64,000 nt of DNA, taken from assembly GCA_021613335.1 (NCBI GenBank), contig JAJTWR010000398.1:287001-351000 (forward strand), read 5' to 3'. The stretch is from Whitmania pigra. Lineage: Eukaryota > Annelida > Clitellata > Hirudinida > Haemopidae. The stretch's first letter is position 1. Every line of letters begins with the position of its first letter. A program made the position numbers and the translations under genes. This document shows, piece after piece, positions 51,340-63,303 of this stretch. The notes under the pieces were generated by a model that was given only the letters and a program-made list of their open reading frames with translations, searched no databases and was not told where the DNA came from.

Positions 51340-54300
51340 ATGGGCAACAAGCCATCGTCGGTTCGCTACGACGGTCTGCCTCCGCCAATCATTCCTTTGG
51401 ATGATGGAAAGAAGAAAAAGAAAAAGAAGAGCAAAAAATCTAAGGACGAACCTCAAGTCAAAGACTCCAAGTCCAACGGAGTACCCCCAGTGATTTCAAA
51501 GCCCGAGGTCCAGTGCACCGGTACCCTGTTCAGATCTCCGAGGAGGCCGGACGATGACGCTGACGGTCAACTGAGCAAGGTCATCCTGCCAGATCAGGAC
51601 TTGAACATCAAGGTGTACAAGAAAAGTAGGGACAACCTGAATGAAAGTTTTGACAGGTGAGTTCGCTTCTCAAGTGCCCAGTTTTCAGATCTTAAGTGTA
51701 TGGATTGTATTGTCTTCGTTATTACGAGCAACAACATCATCATCATCATCACTGGTGTTATTGTTATAATAATTATTATTATTGTTTTCAAGTTAGTGTA
51801 ATTATTAAGTAATTGTTTCTTATAATGCATTGCTATTGTTATCATACAAATCAAACAATTATTTAAATTATTATCATTTAAATTATGAATTACAAAAATT
51901 ATCAGAGCCATTAGCACGTTAGGCCATTAATAAACGTTAAACACTTGCCACTATTTGTTTACAAAACCATTAATTAGGAGCCAGATAAGTTCAACTGATA
52001 AGAACTGCGGGCTTTGTATTGTTTTGTCTTGCATTGCATCGATGGACAGATGGACTAAATAAACGAATTCGAGGAAGCGTTTCTGGACTGCAGTACGGAA
52101 TTCAATAAAAAAATTGCGGATGAAAACTGATCGAAAGTTTACGTTGCGCGTGGATGTACTCGACCGACCGACCGTAACCATAACCAGTATCCATAACCTG
52201 ATAGCCATTTTTCCATTTTTAGAATAGCGTACTCATCTACTCATCGCTGCATTGGTAAACATTTACAAATGCCAACGACATTTGAGACTATTTCACGTGA
52301 ATCTAATGCTGCTAATGTCATCGGTTGATTGATTTCGTAAACGATGATATTAGTATTAACAATAACAATAACGGTGCTGTCAATTATGCTGCAGATTGAT
52401 TGATAGGAGGTCCACTTTATTCTAATTGGACTGAATTTCTGTAGCTGTTAGGGTTCTATGGGCCCTTTGATCTGATCCCTTTGTGGATGTTAAGTGCTGA
52501 AATATGCACTTTTTATGTTTTGGCATTGTCATTATCATGAATGCCATGAACATTGAAGTTGTGATTACCATGACATTGACAAGCAGTAGATACTTTTAGT
52601 ACTTTTAGTGTTTTTAGCAAATTGATAATAGTGCAATTATAATTTCACAATTACTACATAATTAATAACTGTGTAATACTTATTATAATAAAACTAATTA
52701 ATTAAACCCATTGATGATCTTTTCCTCCACTTCATTTAAACAGCAGATCAAGGAGGTACAGGAGTCTGCCGAGGTCGAAGAGCACAGGTTTTCGAAAGAG
52801 CACCGACACCCTTCTCTCCTGCGAGTCCAAACAGACAGAGAGGCTGCTCTTCCAGCAGAGGTGCTCGACCCTTGCTAACGGCGGTAGCACCTCTTTCAAC
52901 TCCAGGTGGAGCTACGTCAATGGCCACGAAAGCCCCACCTTCAGACCACCAGGGTTGAAGGGTTAGGACCTTTGTGACTTTGTTAGATTGAATGTTGCCG
53001 TTATTGTTGTTTTTGAATTTAATTTTATTGCATCTGTGTATCTTGATTGGTACTTTAGATTATTTTAGATGGTGATGAGATGTTATTGTCGTTGTCAATC
53101 TTAGTTACTATTATAATTATGCAAATGTAATTGTAATGCATTGAGTAATATTGTTATAATAAATATATACTGCTTAGATAATATCTTGCTATATATGATT
53201 TGAATTAATGCTTAATTGAACCATATTTTAAATAAAATGTCTCTAATCCATTTACTAATCCACACATTGTTCCTCTCCACCAATTCAGGAATCACATTCC
53301 CCACTGAGGAAGTCATCCTAAAGCATGCCTCACTCTTCGAGAAGACTTACGTCGAATGCTTTGTCGACCATTACTATGCCTCTCTTCCCGACATGGTCCA
53401 ACTGTCGGCCATCATCGTCGCCTACAAGAGAATCTACGGACAGAACGATTTGGACTACAGACCGATCAACCTCAGAGATTATTTCCTCTCTGAGGATGAG
53501 CAAGACGTGCCCACCGATCTGGTATCCCAGGAGGCCAAGAAATGGTTCGTTTTGGCCCTTCCCGATGCCACAGTGTCCGGACTGGCCCATCTGAAGGGAA
53601 GGGGCAAAGGAGGTAAATGGGATCAGTCACAGATCCAGGCTTCCATAGATTTAGTGAGGTTGGTGACCCTCGAGGCAGCCAAAGAACTGTCGAGAATTTA
53701 CGAATACCAACTTGCGGTGGTGTCCGATGCCGCTTCCGTTCAGATCCTGGGGAGGCACGCTGCCGAGAGGTCGGCAGAGTACCTCAGAAGCGGAAACAGA
53801 TTTGTGGAAAGGGATTCCCTCATCGAAGGCACTGCCTATCTGCCAGCTCCCTCGGTTTCTCACAGAAACTCTTTCGGCAGCAGTCGCAGTCAGAGCCCGG
53901 GACTAGGCTACGTCTCGGCCATTTTCGGCGACGACAGGGAGCAAAGGTGGGAGGTGTCGCACGTGTTTGCCAGCTGCGGCCTGAGATTGGACGGAGGAGG
54001 TCCTGCACGTAGCAAGTCATGGCCAGTTTTCATGACTTCCAGAGAGGCTCTGCCTCTGGTCTATGGCTACAGGAGTCCGATTTTTAAGAAAGACTTTGAG
54101 ACTGGGACGGAAAACATCACTCAAACGGAGCTGGCCACCTATCCCGAAGTTCTCCAGGACAATCCAAACGATTTCCACAGAGACTACGTCCCGCTGAGGA
54201 TAATTCTGTCGAATCGCAACTCTTCTTTTGACAGTCAGTCCGTCTGCAGTCTGTCCACAGATCCGAGGAGGTACGATGTCGAAAGCAGAAATGGCAGAAT

Positions 54301-55243
54301 CAGTCGTCAGTCCCATACGGTGGTTGCCAGTCACAGGGTCAACGGTTTCATTAGGAACGGCACGAGGACCTCTACTCTTGTGCCCAGTAGCAGGTACGGA
54401 TCGATGGCAAGGAGCGTCGAGTTCGACGGGGATCATCACGATGGAGGTTCTTCTCAATCCAGGTGTTTCCAGAGAGACATGCCAATATACCAGTCGGAGA
54501 GGACTCCTGCTGTCGGAGGACGTTTCCAAAAATACTCCAACAACAGGCCCGAGAGGATAACCTCGGTCAATGGGGAGGCCCAGTCCTATGAGAGGGGAAC
54601 ATTGAGGAAAGCCATCAATGGAAACGTCACGACCACTCTCAATCGCCAGATGAACGGCAGCATCAGCAGTCTGAGCCGAAATCCTATGATGACGATGGGA
54701 GGCGACAGGGCTAGCCCCATCAACGGTACCCTGAACCATAGGATGCTCCCAAGGCACCCTTCAGAATACCACTACATGGCCAACGGTCATGCAGGAAGCT
54801 TGGCAAGACTTCCCCCGAAGCCTCCGATCCGTTCCATATCGACATCACAGTATAACAATCACCATAATGTTGCTCCTTCCCATTTTTTTAGCCAAACCTT
54901 TGTGGCTTCCCCTCAGACTGCCCCCATACAAACAACCTTCACGAGACTTCCCCCTACCACAGAGACGTCCTTCGACTGCAATCTGGAGGACTTGGCTGAG
55001 CCCCCCAAGTCTGCAGTCCCGATGAACGTCAAGGGGCAGTCCGACTCCAGCACTCCGGGATTCATGGACTTTAATGATTTCCTGAAGCTCGTCGAAAATC
55101 AGAATGCCAACCTGAAATCTCAAGGGCCAAGTCGATCGTCGCTAACCTCGAAACCGGCCACTGAAGGTGGGAATCAACTGGAGACAGATTTTCCAGAAGT
55201 CGAGCTTCGACCGGAGTCCTCGGCCGTCATGTCGAACGTCTGA
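51340..55243 (+). CDS. Unrecognised basic, potentially myristoylated Ser/Arg-rich protein
   Basis: The first coding exon (51151-51656, after acceptor TTTCAATTGCAG) starts MGNKPSS, a good N-myristoylation context, then DGLPPPIIPLDDG and a run of lysines. The second exon starts at 52744 or 52747 (a CAGCAG acceptor). The third is 53289-55243 after TTCAG. Phase allows exon 2 to end at 52787 (ACAG|GTTTTC) or 52883 (GGCG|GTAGCA); the exact donor is not settled. Exon 3 begins ITFPTEEVILKHASLFEKTY, has a folded-looking region of about 230 residues including VSGLAHLKGRGKGGKWDQSQ, a second conserved-looking block near WPVFMTSREALPLVYGYRSP, and then a low-complexity Ser/Arg/Asn/Pro tail with PPKPPIR. 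I do not recognise the family. Polyadenylation signals lie near 55395. A membrane-associated scaffold is one reading, without proof. Confidence 0.7.
52788..52966 (+). CDS. Possible alternative 3' coding extension of exon 2
   Basis: The frame of exon 2 stays open and GC-rich past both phase-compatible donors (GFRKSTDTLLSCESKQTERL) to a TAG at 52964-52966. It may be a longer exon, an alternative C-terminus, or retained intron. Confidence 0.35.
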
Positions 55244-55806
55244 CTTTCGAATTTTACGTGGATGTTTTGATGCAGTTTCGCTACCGTTTGTGGTTCATAA
55301 TTTGTGTTTTTACAGATGCCCGAGCGAGAAATTAAAATTTATTTTTGGGCTATTCTCGCTAAACGAACAAGTAAAGCATAACTGGTGTATATAAATAAAT
55401 ATATGAATATGTGCTTTATTCCATAACTGACCGACCATCATCGAGGACCAAATGTTTTATTTCGATGCTAGTAAATATTATTTTTATTTTCCAAGTCTCT
55501 CTCAGTTTCTGTTTCTCGTGAAGACTTCATTTTGTTTCTAGTGAGAGTCTACAATGAGAGACTATCGATTGCTCTCTCTGCAGTGCCTTGTTGGAAACAT
55601 GCGGTTCTTAATTTAGATTGAAATTAACTTTTTTTTGTTTCTCAGTTGATGATGATGATGATGATGAATAAAATTGTTTTACGAGTTTTGGAATTGAATG
55701 TTTATTATGTTTTAATAAGCTCTTAATTGGTAGTAATAACAAATTTTACTGGTTTAATAAGTCTAATCAACAAGTTATTACAATTCCGCAGTAATTATCA
55801 GTAAAT

Positions 55807-56318
55807 AGTACATCTTATGGCTCGTTATAATCCTTGTTTAAAAGGATGGTTTGAGGACGTTAAACTGAGGCCTTGTCATGTTTCATATATGAGGCGTAGA
55901 TCGCAAAATGTTCAATTAATTGTGAACACGCTCAAAAGTAAAATCATTAAAGAAATTTCTGACAATCAGTTCTACACTGTGACGACGAATCCAACACCAG
56001 GTAGTTCGATGAAAGACATTGACTATTGTAATCCGTTTCGTCAATCAGGAAGGAATTGCAAATGAAAGACTCTTGCAAATAACTGACAAGACTGGCGCTG
56101 GAATAGGAAAGAGTATAGTCAGTTGCTTGCAACGCAATGCCGTTGATACTGACAATCTTTCTTTTCAATCGTTTGATTTTGCTGCTTCAATGTCGGGAGA
56201 GAGTTTAAAGGAGCTCAACAGAAAGTATCTGAGTTGGTTGGCCATTTTACAAGCGGATGCAAGCACTAGTGAAGATTTTCTTACTACTAGTGAAGTTGTA
56301 TTTTTGTGTAAAAGATAG
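55807..56318 (+). pseudogene. hAT (DUF4371/ZMYM-type) transposase fragment
   Basis: CLKGWFEDVKLRPCHVSYMR and KIIKEISDNQFYTVTTNPTP, then after a frame change IVIRFVNQEGIANERLLQIT and FQSFDFAASMSGE. These match the DUF4371 order ('F-x-V-I-x-D-E', 'LRFVD', 'GQGYDGAAxMSG'). Broken by at least one shift and divergent, between two host genes. Confidence 0.7.
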
Positions 56319-57184
56319 ATTTTGTTTAATATTTGGGAGACATTGTTTACATATTTTAATGTACCATGGCTCTTGTCTGTTAAATTTTATCTAAGTTTTG
56401 AGTTGGTCATAATAGTTGTTGTACGAACAATAAATATTGACAAAACATTAAGAAAACATTTTTTGGAGTTGGGAAAAACTTTCCTTTTTCCTTTCCTTTT
56501 CCACTATTTTGCCTTCGGTACGTCTCTGGATGGAAGTTGTTACTGGTGAGTTTGGTCGGTTTTGATAGAGGTGTCTTAATTTTTGAGCGTTCCGGTCATT
56601 GCTGAGAAATATGCTTTGTATTAAATATTAATACATTGTATTCAATGTTAAACATTTGTTAAAAATATTCAACGCATTACATATAAGCAATTTGCTATGG
56701 GATGTCGTCTAAGTGGCATTCTAGTTGTTAAGTCAGATGGCCGTCTTCTGTCGAAAACCCATCTAGGTCTAGCGTGCTTTATTTAAAATACCAAGGAATA
56801 AATAACTAAGTATTTAACGAGTTTCATTAAATGGACCTTCTAAATAAGTAGAAAATGACAAAAATGCATTTGATTATTTATAAATTCTGCAAAAAGCATT
56901 AAGTGATAGTCCACAATCCCAAAGTTTCAAAATTGTAATTAATGTTTAAAGTGTTCAATAAATTAATAATGCTGTGCTAATAACTCAGAAAAAAACGTAA
57001 CAAACTAAAAAATATATATAAAATTATGCTAGGACATCGACATAAAAATCAATGATAACTCACGATCGGAATTGAATGTACAAGCGTATTTTCCAGCATG
57101 TTGCAATCTGAGCGTTGCATTTAGTGTCATAAAACTCTGGTGTAGGACGATTATGATTATTAATTTATCGATTATTGGTTTCTA
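56319..57184. other. Spacer upstream of the SPATA2-like gene
   Basis: AT-rich with no recognised gene; contains short frames only. Confidence 0.4.
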
Positions 57185-58680
57185 ATGGCTACGTTTTCTC
57201 TCGACAGGGTGGAGATGTTGTCAACGAGTTTAGAAAAATCCCTTTTCGATGATTACAGAAACTTAATTTTGTACCCAAACAATGTCACTGCGTCCATACA
57301 ACATCCACAATATTCGTTCTACTATGCGGAATTTTGCCGTTTGAACGATCAAATGTACAATCAAAGATGTTTGGAAAGTAAGGACGAAAAAGAGTTTGAC
57401 TTAAAAGTCAGAAAGTATTTTCTTGAGACTGAGGCGAATCTAATCACAAAAGTTTCAAACTTAATACGTGAATCATTGTGCAAAGATGACGCTGATGTCG
57501 GTAAATTGATCGGAGCATTGATTATCATGGAAATATATGTGAAAAATCTGATTTTAATGCCCCAGAAAAAAGAATTTCATACAATACTAGTTAGTGTAAA
57601 TTAGTAGAATTATCTCTTAAATATTACTAACTAGCATACAATCTACAACTTGGATTGCAGACATACTCGGGTATTTACAAGATCTGGATCGAACCTCATC
57701 TCTTGGGCACGGAATGGATGTTTCGCCAGTTTGGATATCAAAGGACAGAGAATGGTGACAGGTTCGTCCTTTCCGAAAACCTGCCAAAAGTGAATCTTGA
57801 GGTGACTGCCATGTGCTTCAGACTGGCTTCGGTGATGTGCCTCATAATTTATTTTGCGCAAAAACGCCTGCCCGAAGCCTCACTGAGCATGGTTTTTGAG
57901 GTTGCCGAAAGGACTCCAATCGGTGAAAATGAACTCATTCCATTTATCAAAAAGCAACTTCTTCCGAAGCATAAACCGACCAATAGTGATGATAACAATT
58001 CAACTGCCAAACCAGAACCAAAAATTATTGCCAGCCCCAATCTCCCCCTGACAGAGGCGATGGGAGCACCCACGGGCAAGAGGGACAAGGAAATTCCTCG
58101 TGGTCTGACTGCAGCAGAAGAGGATACCACGACTCCCCATTCGACCATAAGTCTTCGCTACAAATCGCTCGACCTCAATAACTTCATCGTCCCTACTCGA
58201 CACAAACAGGATGAGAAAGTCAACAAAGGAGCGAGATCAAAAGAATTTGAGTTTGCCTTCGATGAGGCTGCTTACCCTTACGGGTTCTCTCAACCTTTCG
58301 GTAAAGGCCTTTCCATGCGTCTGAGCCCGGGTTTTGATCCCATAGTTGACGAGGAGGAAGATGAAGATGAATCGAATCGGTCTCCCTTCTCGAAGCCGGT
58401 CAAAGACCGGTTGAAAGGGGAGAGGAATAGGAGGCCTGTAACCTTCTCTACGTTCAAAAAGCAGTCGTCATCGAACGTCATAAGTTCGGCTGGGCGCAGA
58501 GACGTCCTTCCCAGAATCCACCATCAGATACAAACTGTTCCTCAGATAAAAGATGATTTCGATGACGATGGTTCTTCATTCCTTGAAACGGTTTCGACAC
58601 AATCAAAGTCTGAAGACTCGCTCGAAAACTTCTTCAAAACTCGAAAAGAAACCAGTAGATATTTAGGAAAATTTGAGTAG
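57185..58680 (+). CDS. SPATA2/Tamo-like PUB-domain protein
   Basis: Two exons (57185-57589 and 57661-58680) joined over a 71-bp intron, phase 0, give 474 residues. Around the junction the protein reads VKNLILMPQKKEFHTIL|TYSGIYKIWIEPHL, which matches the segment of vertebrate SPATA2 around its 'LYPWKKEF...TYTGPF' motif. The N-terminal about 230 residues therefore form the PUB-type domain. In vertebrates SPATA2 bridges the deubiquitinase CYLD to the HOIP ligase; Drosophila Tamo is a homologue. The rest is acidic, Ser/Pro-rich and disordered, with a stretch of Asp/Glu near residue 370. The C-terminal zinc-finger Cys pairs of vertebrate SPATA2 are absent. Poly(A) signals lie near 58941 and 58959. 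Confidence 0.78.
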
Positions 58681-60555
58681 AGGTCCCAGACAATAGAAAC
58701 TGCTAGTTTCCTTGTTCGGGTAATTCTATTGCTGACACGTTGTCACCTTGGCTAATGAAATGTTGGAAGATTTTTATAAAATTGCTCTTTAGTAAATTCT
58801 TTCATGAAATAGCTGCATTAATAAGACGAAGAACAAGAAGTTGTTGAGATTTGAAAATCATCTTTTAAACTGCCCATTAAATATTAGAGTTGTAGATGTA
58901 CAGTTGTTATCTTGCTGTGATCGATAGTTACTTTTCTTTGTAATAAATGTTTTATTTCAATAAACAATTTGTTATGCAAATGTAAATCTAAAAGATGCAG
59001 AGGCCAAGTGTGGGTGTTTTCAGAGGCGGCGACTTTCTCGACCGTTGATTCGACACCAGCTAGTAATTATTCCAAAATAAACCTTGACTTTAGTTTTACG
59101 GCAGACGAGATCATGTCACGAGATCGGGTGATGCGGTCACGGGATAATGATCGGAAAGCAATTAAAGTTTGAAGACCAAATAAGGAAACATTACTTTGGA
59201 ACAATACCCAGTTACTGGTAATAACCATAACAATTGCAATTCAGATGTTATTTATTGCCCACCGGAACAGTTGCCACTAGTTCCAATGAGCAGGTCGCAT
59301 TCTTAGGACTAATAATTCTTTAACACTGAATAGGATGGTAATTCTATGGTTGATTGGATTTCTTAAAAGTTGGGTTTGGCCAACCTTGATCTTGCATAAA
59401 AGAGCAAAAGAGAAGTGAGAGAGGAAGTTATTTGAAGTGGTGCCTGTCCCATGCGGAAAGACCTTAATTCTTCCCAGGCTGATCTTAGTATTTACATGCT
59501 TCCTTAGTAAGATTTGATAGCCAAATTGAATCTTGCTGTTGTGGTTTTATATTCTTGGTACGGTGGTTTACTGTGGATTTTCTTTGTTGAAATCAGAAAA
59601 TTCTGGCTTGATGACCTATACGTTGACGAGATCATTTCTATGAAATGACTCATTGCTAGTGATGATGTACTGCTGTAGTATTTAGAACTATGTTTGTAAT
59701 AAATTTAGTATGTAGTGGTTGATGCAACGGAATAAGACGATTTGGTTTAGAGCTAATGATGCAATGTCTAACACTTCATTAAGGCTGAACCATGATTTAT
59801 TTTGTTTGGTTGTTATTTATTGTTGGTTTTGGTTTATTTTTCTGCTTAGTTAAACAAATAAAATTTCTCAAAAATAAAATAAAACAAAATTTTAAAAAAA
59901 TTATGAGAAGAAACAATTCTGCTTTTGTGCACCTTTCATTTGGAATGACCAAAATGTTTGGTTGAAAAAACAATTTCCATATACTGGCTTGGAATTTCCA
60001 CATGTATTGGAATATGGGAAAAAAACATTTTCCATTCAGTCAGGCAAATCAGCTGATTTGTGTGGCTCAAAAACAACAAAAACGAACATAAAACACTTGA
60101 AAAGGTTGATAAAAAATAAAATGGAGACTCGTCCGAATAAGTCTCTTCAGTTCTGACGAAGCAAACATTCAATTGAATACTTATTGCAAGGAGAAGCAAG
60201 GCTCAGACACATGCACTCGATACTGACTGGCTCAATTCAAAAGCACCAAACTTACAAAAGACAAGGTACTCGATGACACCAAAAAATCCTCAAAATAAAA
60301 AAAAACAATTTCAAGCAGGAATTTCAGAGAGACTTCAACTTCTTGAATGTTCTTTTCATGCCTTTCCAATTTCCAATGATCGCTCCTGGCAATCGCCAGA
60401 AAATGCAAAAGGCAGACAAGCAAAATATAAAAAATAAGAATAAAAACAACACTATATACAAAAATCCACTCATCGATAATTCTCATTTCAATGCAGTTTG
60501 ATTAAACCAAATAACGTGAACGGAGACTAAACAAAAAAACACGACAATCTTTGTC
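58681..60555. other. Convergent 3' regions of SPATA2-like and jun genes
   Basis: The plus-strand 3' UTR ends near 58960. The minus-strand jun 3' UTR probably runs to about 59810, where AATAAA occurs on the minus strand. No coding frame is convincing. Confidence 0.5.
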
Positions 60556-62261
60556 TCATGTGAAAGGGGGTACCACGTCACAGGAATTGTAGGCACTGGA
60601 AGACAGAATGCGGCAACCCCGAGAGACGTGCACGTTTATGGCCGCTTTCAGCTTGTCGATGTCTCTCCTAAGGGTTGCCGCCTTTGCGGAAAGACATGAA
60701 TTCTTGTCCTTCAGGAAGTTGACCCTTGACTCCAATTGCTTGATCCTTTCAACCTTCTTTAACTGGCACTTCTGGGCTGCCAGTCGATTCTTCGCCCTCT
60801 TCCTCTCGAGCCTCAGTTTCTCTTGTTCCTCCATGTCGAGTGTTGCAAACTCACCTGCCATTCGGATAAAAAGAAAATTAAGTTGTGGATAACGATTGAA
60901 TGTGATGCGAATGTACTAATTAAAATTATGCATTGTAATATAAATTATTTAAGTTTAATTCTATGTCCATTATTAATATTATTAAGTATAATTTAATAAA
61001 TGTAATTTAATTAATAATATAAACAAAGTGAACCATGGAATTAATATGTAATACTAATGCTTGTCAGAAAATTTTGTAAGATCTTTATTTTGAATCATTC
61101 TTGCAAATTCACTGAAGCATAACATCAAATGAACATTGTAAGTCTTTTTACATTGATACTGGTCCAATTAAAGCTTAAACAATTGCAGTCAGTGTAAGTT
61201 TACAGGATGAACCTCAAGAGGGTAATTACCAAATAAACCACATGCATTGATAAACATTGTCCAGATGGTAAACATCACATTTGTAACATTTAATTCATAG
61301 CTTTTTCAGTTTCACAAAAGTCTGACCAAAATAATAACCCTATCACTATATATTTTATAAAATGAAAACATTGCCACTGTGGAGCATACGGTTACCCTGA
61401 AACTGAAACTAAAATGCCAGTAAAACTTCTTTCTAACTCACCACCAACAGCTCTGGAGTGCACGGCCACGTCGGAACCACAGGGCGAACCCAGACTGCTG
61501 GGCGTGAGACTGCCGAGGGACTGCGAAGCCATCTTGGAAAGATTCCTCTTCTGACCGGCAGAAGAGAACGAAGTCGACGGCAGAGATCCAACGACGAAGT
61601 CATCGTTGGACGAACTGGCGAACATCTGGCCGACGTTCGAGTAGTTGGAATGAACAGAGGACTGAGCATTTTGCCAGGTATCTTCGACCATCGTCGGGTA
61701 GGAGCTGAGCGGGACGAATGGAGGTTCGTAAGCGTTGGAGTTTAGCTGACTGAAATTGGGCTTCTGATCGATCTGGCTGACAGAAAAAACAGAAGACTTG
61801 GAGTCGTTGTAGAACCACGTCTGTCCGTAGCCCGAAGTGGTATGAGGATCGGTTCGTTTTTCTTCGAGATGTTGCGTAGTTTCAACGTACTTCGCCACCG
61901 AGGAGGCCGGCGGACCGTGCTGTCTGTAAATTTCTTCCAGAGCTTGGGAGAAGCCCCTCACGTATGCTTCTTGTTCTTCTGTGACGTTTTTCGGGAATAA
62001 AATTTGGGTCGGAGTCGGCGTCGATTGGGGAGCTTCGTCCGTAGGTTTCAACTGACTGGGAAATTCGACAAATGACGAAAAGTTTTGCGGTTTTCTTGGC
62101 TCCAGGTCGTTCAGGCTGAGGCAAATCTTGGTTCGGTCCCTCAGGGTCAAGTTGGACATGTCCTGGCTCCCGAAGGAATCCTCGCTGTTGGCGACGGGGA
62201 AATCCGGCGAGTTTGTTTTCCTGTTTCCGATCATTGATGGCAAGTTCTGGACGACAATCAT
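60556..62261 (-). CDS. jun: Jun-type AP-1 bZIP transcription factor
   Basis: Two coding exons on the minus strand, 62261-61442 and 60854-60556, join in phase 1 (GTTGGTG|GTGAGT...GCAG|GTGAG) to give 372 residues. The N-terminal part has SNLTLRDRTKICLSLNDLEP, similar to the Jun delta region, TPTPTQILFPKNVTEEQEAY, which matches the vertebrate Jun block containing the two Thr-Pro JNK sites, and YVRGFSQALEEIY. The bZIP starts with LDMEEQEKLRLERKRAKNRL, continues AAQKCQLKKVERIKQLESRV, and has five leucines at seven-residue spacing. The end, INVHVSRGCRIL, matches 'VNHVNSGCQL'. The basic region has Gln where the invariant Arg of N-x7-R/K should be. Vertebrate c-jun has no intron; this one does. It should act in the nucleus, binding TRE/CRE sites as a dimer. 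Confidence 0.93.
60855..61441 (-). other. Intron of jun
   Basis: 587 bp, AT-rich, GT-AG. Nothing else seen. Confidence 0.8.
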
Positions 62262-62386
62262 GTCTCGAACATTAAAACGGTCTCTTTCTATTCAATTAAA
62301 AATCCTCCTTTTACTGACTCCGTCCAATCAATCGATAATTCGGCTTACGTGATGTTCGAGCAATGTTTATGAATAAGAAACTCGTC

Positions 62387-62506
62387 CTGGGATAAGTCAA
62401 AGAGTCGTTACCATCCAATTAATGGGCTAGTACCAGTCTAACGTTCTAACTTGGAATCCAAAGCGTTCAGCAGTGTCAACAGGACGGTGTGGGCAGGTCT
62501 ACTCAC
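62387..62506 (-). other. Candidate 5' UTR intron of jun
   Basis: AAAG|GTGAGT at 62507 and TTATCCCAG at 62387 fit a 120-bp intron upstream of the ATG. Confidence 0.45.
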
Positions 62507-62589
62507 CTTTTAAACAGAATCGAGTTTCCGTCGAGAGAAACGACTTACAACTTTTCTAAAAATATTATTTTGGAAATTCCTCGCTCGAG

Positions 62590-62700
62590 ATCATTGGTCG
62601 CTCGAAGCACGCACATTCGTTCTGCGGACCAATGAGAGCAGAGCCGGAGGATAAAAATATAACTAGAGAGTTATCCTCGATGATGTCATCAGGTGATTCA
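62590..62700 (-). promoter_or_regulatory. jun upstream region: TGACATCA element, TATA-like box, CCAAT boxes
   Basis: On the minus strand TGACATCA (62688-62681) is the same octamer as the jun1 TRE of vertebrate c-jun promoters. A TTATATTTTTAT box lies at 62662-62651. CCAAT occurs at 62593-62597 (minus) and 62629-62633 (plus). Where transcription starts is not known, so which boxes are used is inference. Confidence 0.6.
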
Positions 62701-63303
62701 CAAATATTATAATGAGGAGGAAATAATTATCATATTAACACGACGATGATTTAATTTTAACTCTCTCCCTTTTTCGTGTCAAAATTTGTGTCGCACATTT
62801 TTTGTGAACTTTCCCCTTTTTTGATAGCAGACCTGGCAATGACTAAGCTAAAAGTTGTTGTTTACACAAAGTATTTTTTTGAATGGTTATTTTTATTTAG
62901 GAAAAAATAGCTCTTGCATTACATTGTCCTAAGTAAATTTCATCAAATAAATATCCACAACCAATTTTAAATTTATCAAGTATCAAAAATACAATAATTC
63001 TCTTCGCATTTCGTTTTTAACTTTGCGAGTGCTTGTTTTGATGGCTGCCTTTTACTGTAAGTTATTGTGCTGCTCTTACGAAGTTGAATTGACTTGAAAT
63101 ACAATATACTTTATTTTTTTTTGTTTCAGGCTATGGGACAGCAACGAACGGAGGAAAATACATTTTCTCGTAAAAAGTCCGACTCGTCTGCCTTCCTTTA
63201 AGATGCACTGACGCATTAGAGAGACTGCTTGGATGATTCATTTTTAAATGAATAAATTCATCAGCCACACTATTTAATAAATTTTAAGGCGTCGGATTAA
63301 AAA
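62701..63303. other. Spacer between jun and the Ig-like gene
   Basis: It may act as a shared upstream region for the two diverging genes. Candidate 5' exon pieces of the plus gene lie at about 63041-63055 and 63130-63303. Otherwise nothing seen. Confidence 0.4.

Noticed and set aside
53617..54012. 131-residue plus frame
   Set aside because: Alternate frame of the same exon.
54017..54757. 246-residue minus-strand frame
   Set aside because: Antisense shadow of the GC-rich third exon of the plus gene.
63133..63202. Short frame MGQQRTEENTFSRKK
   Set aside because: Probably a 5' UTR upstream frame; too short to support.
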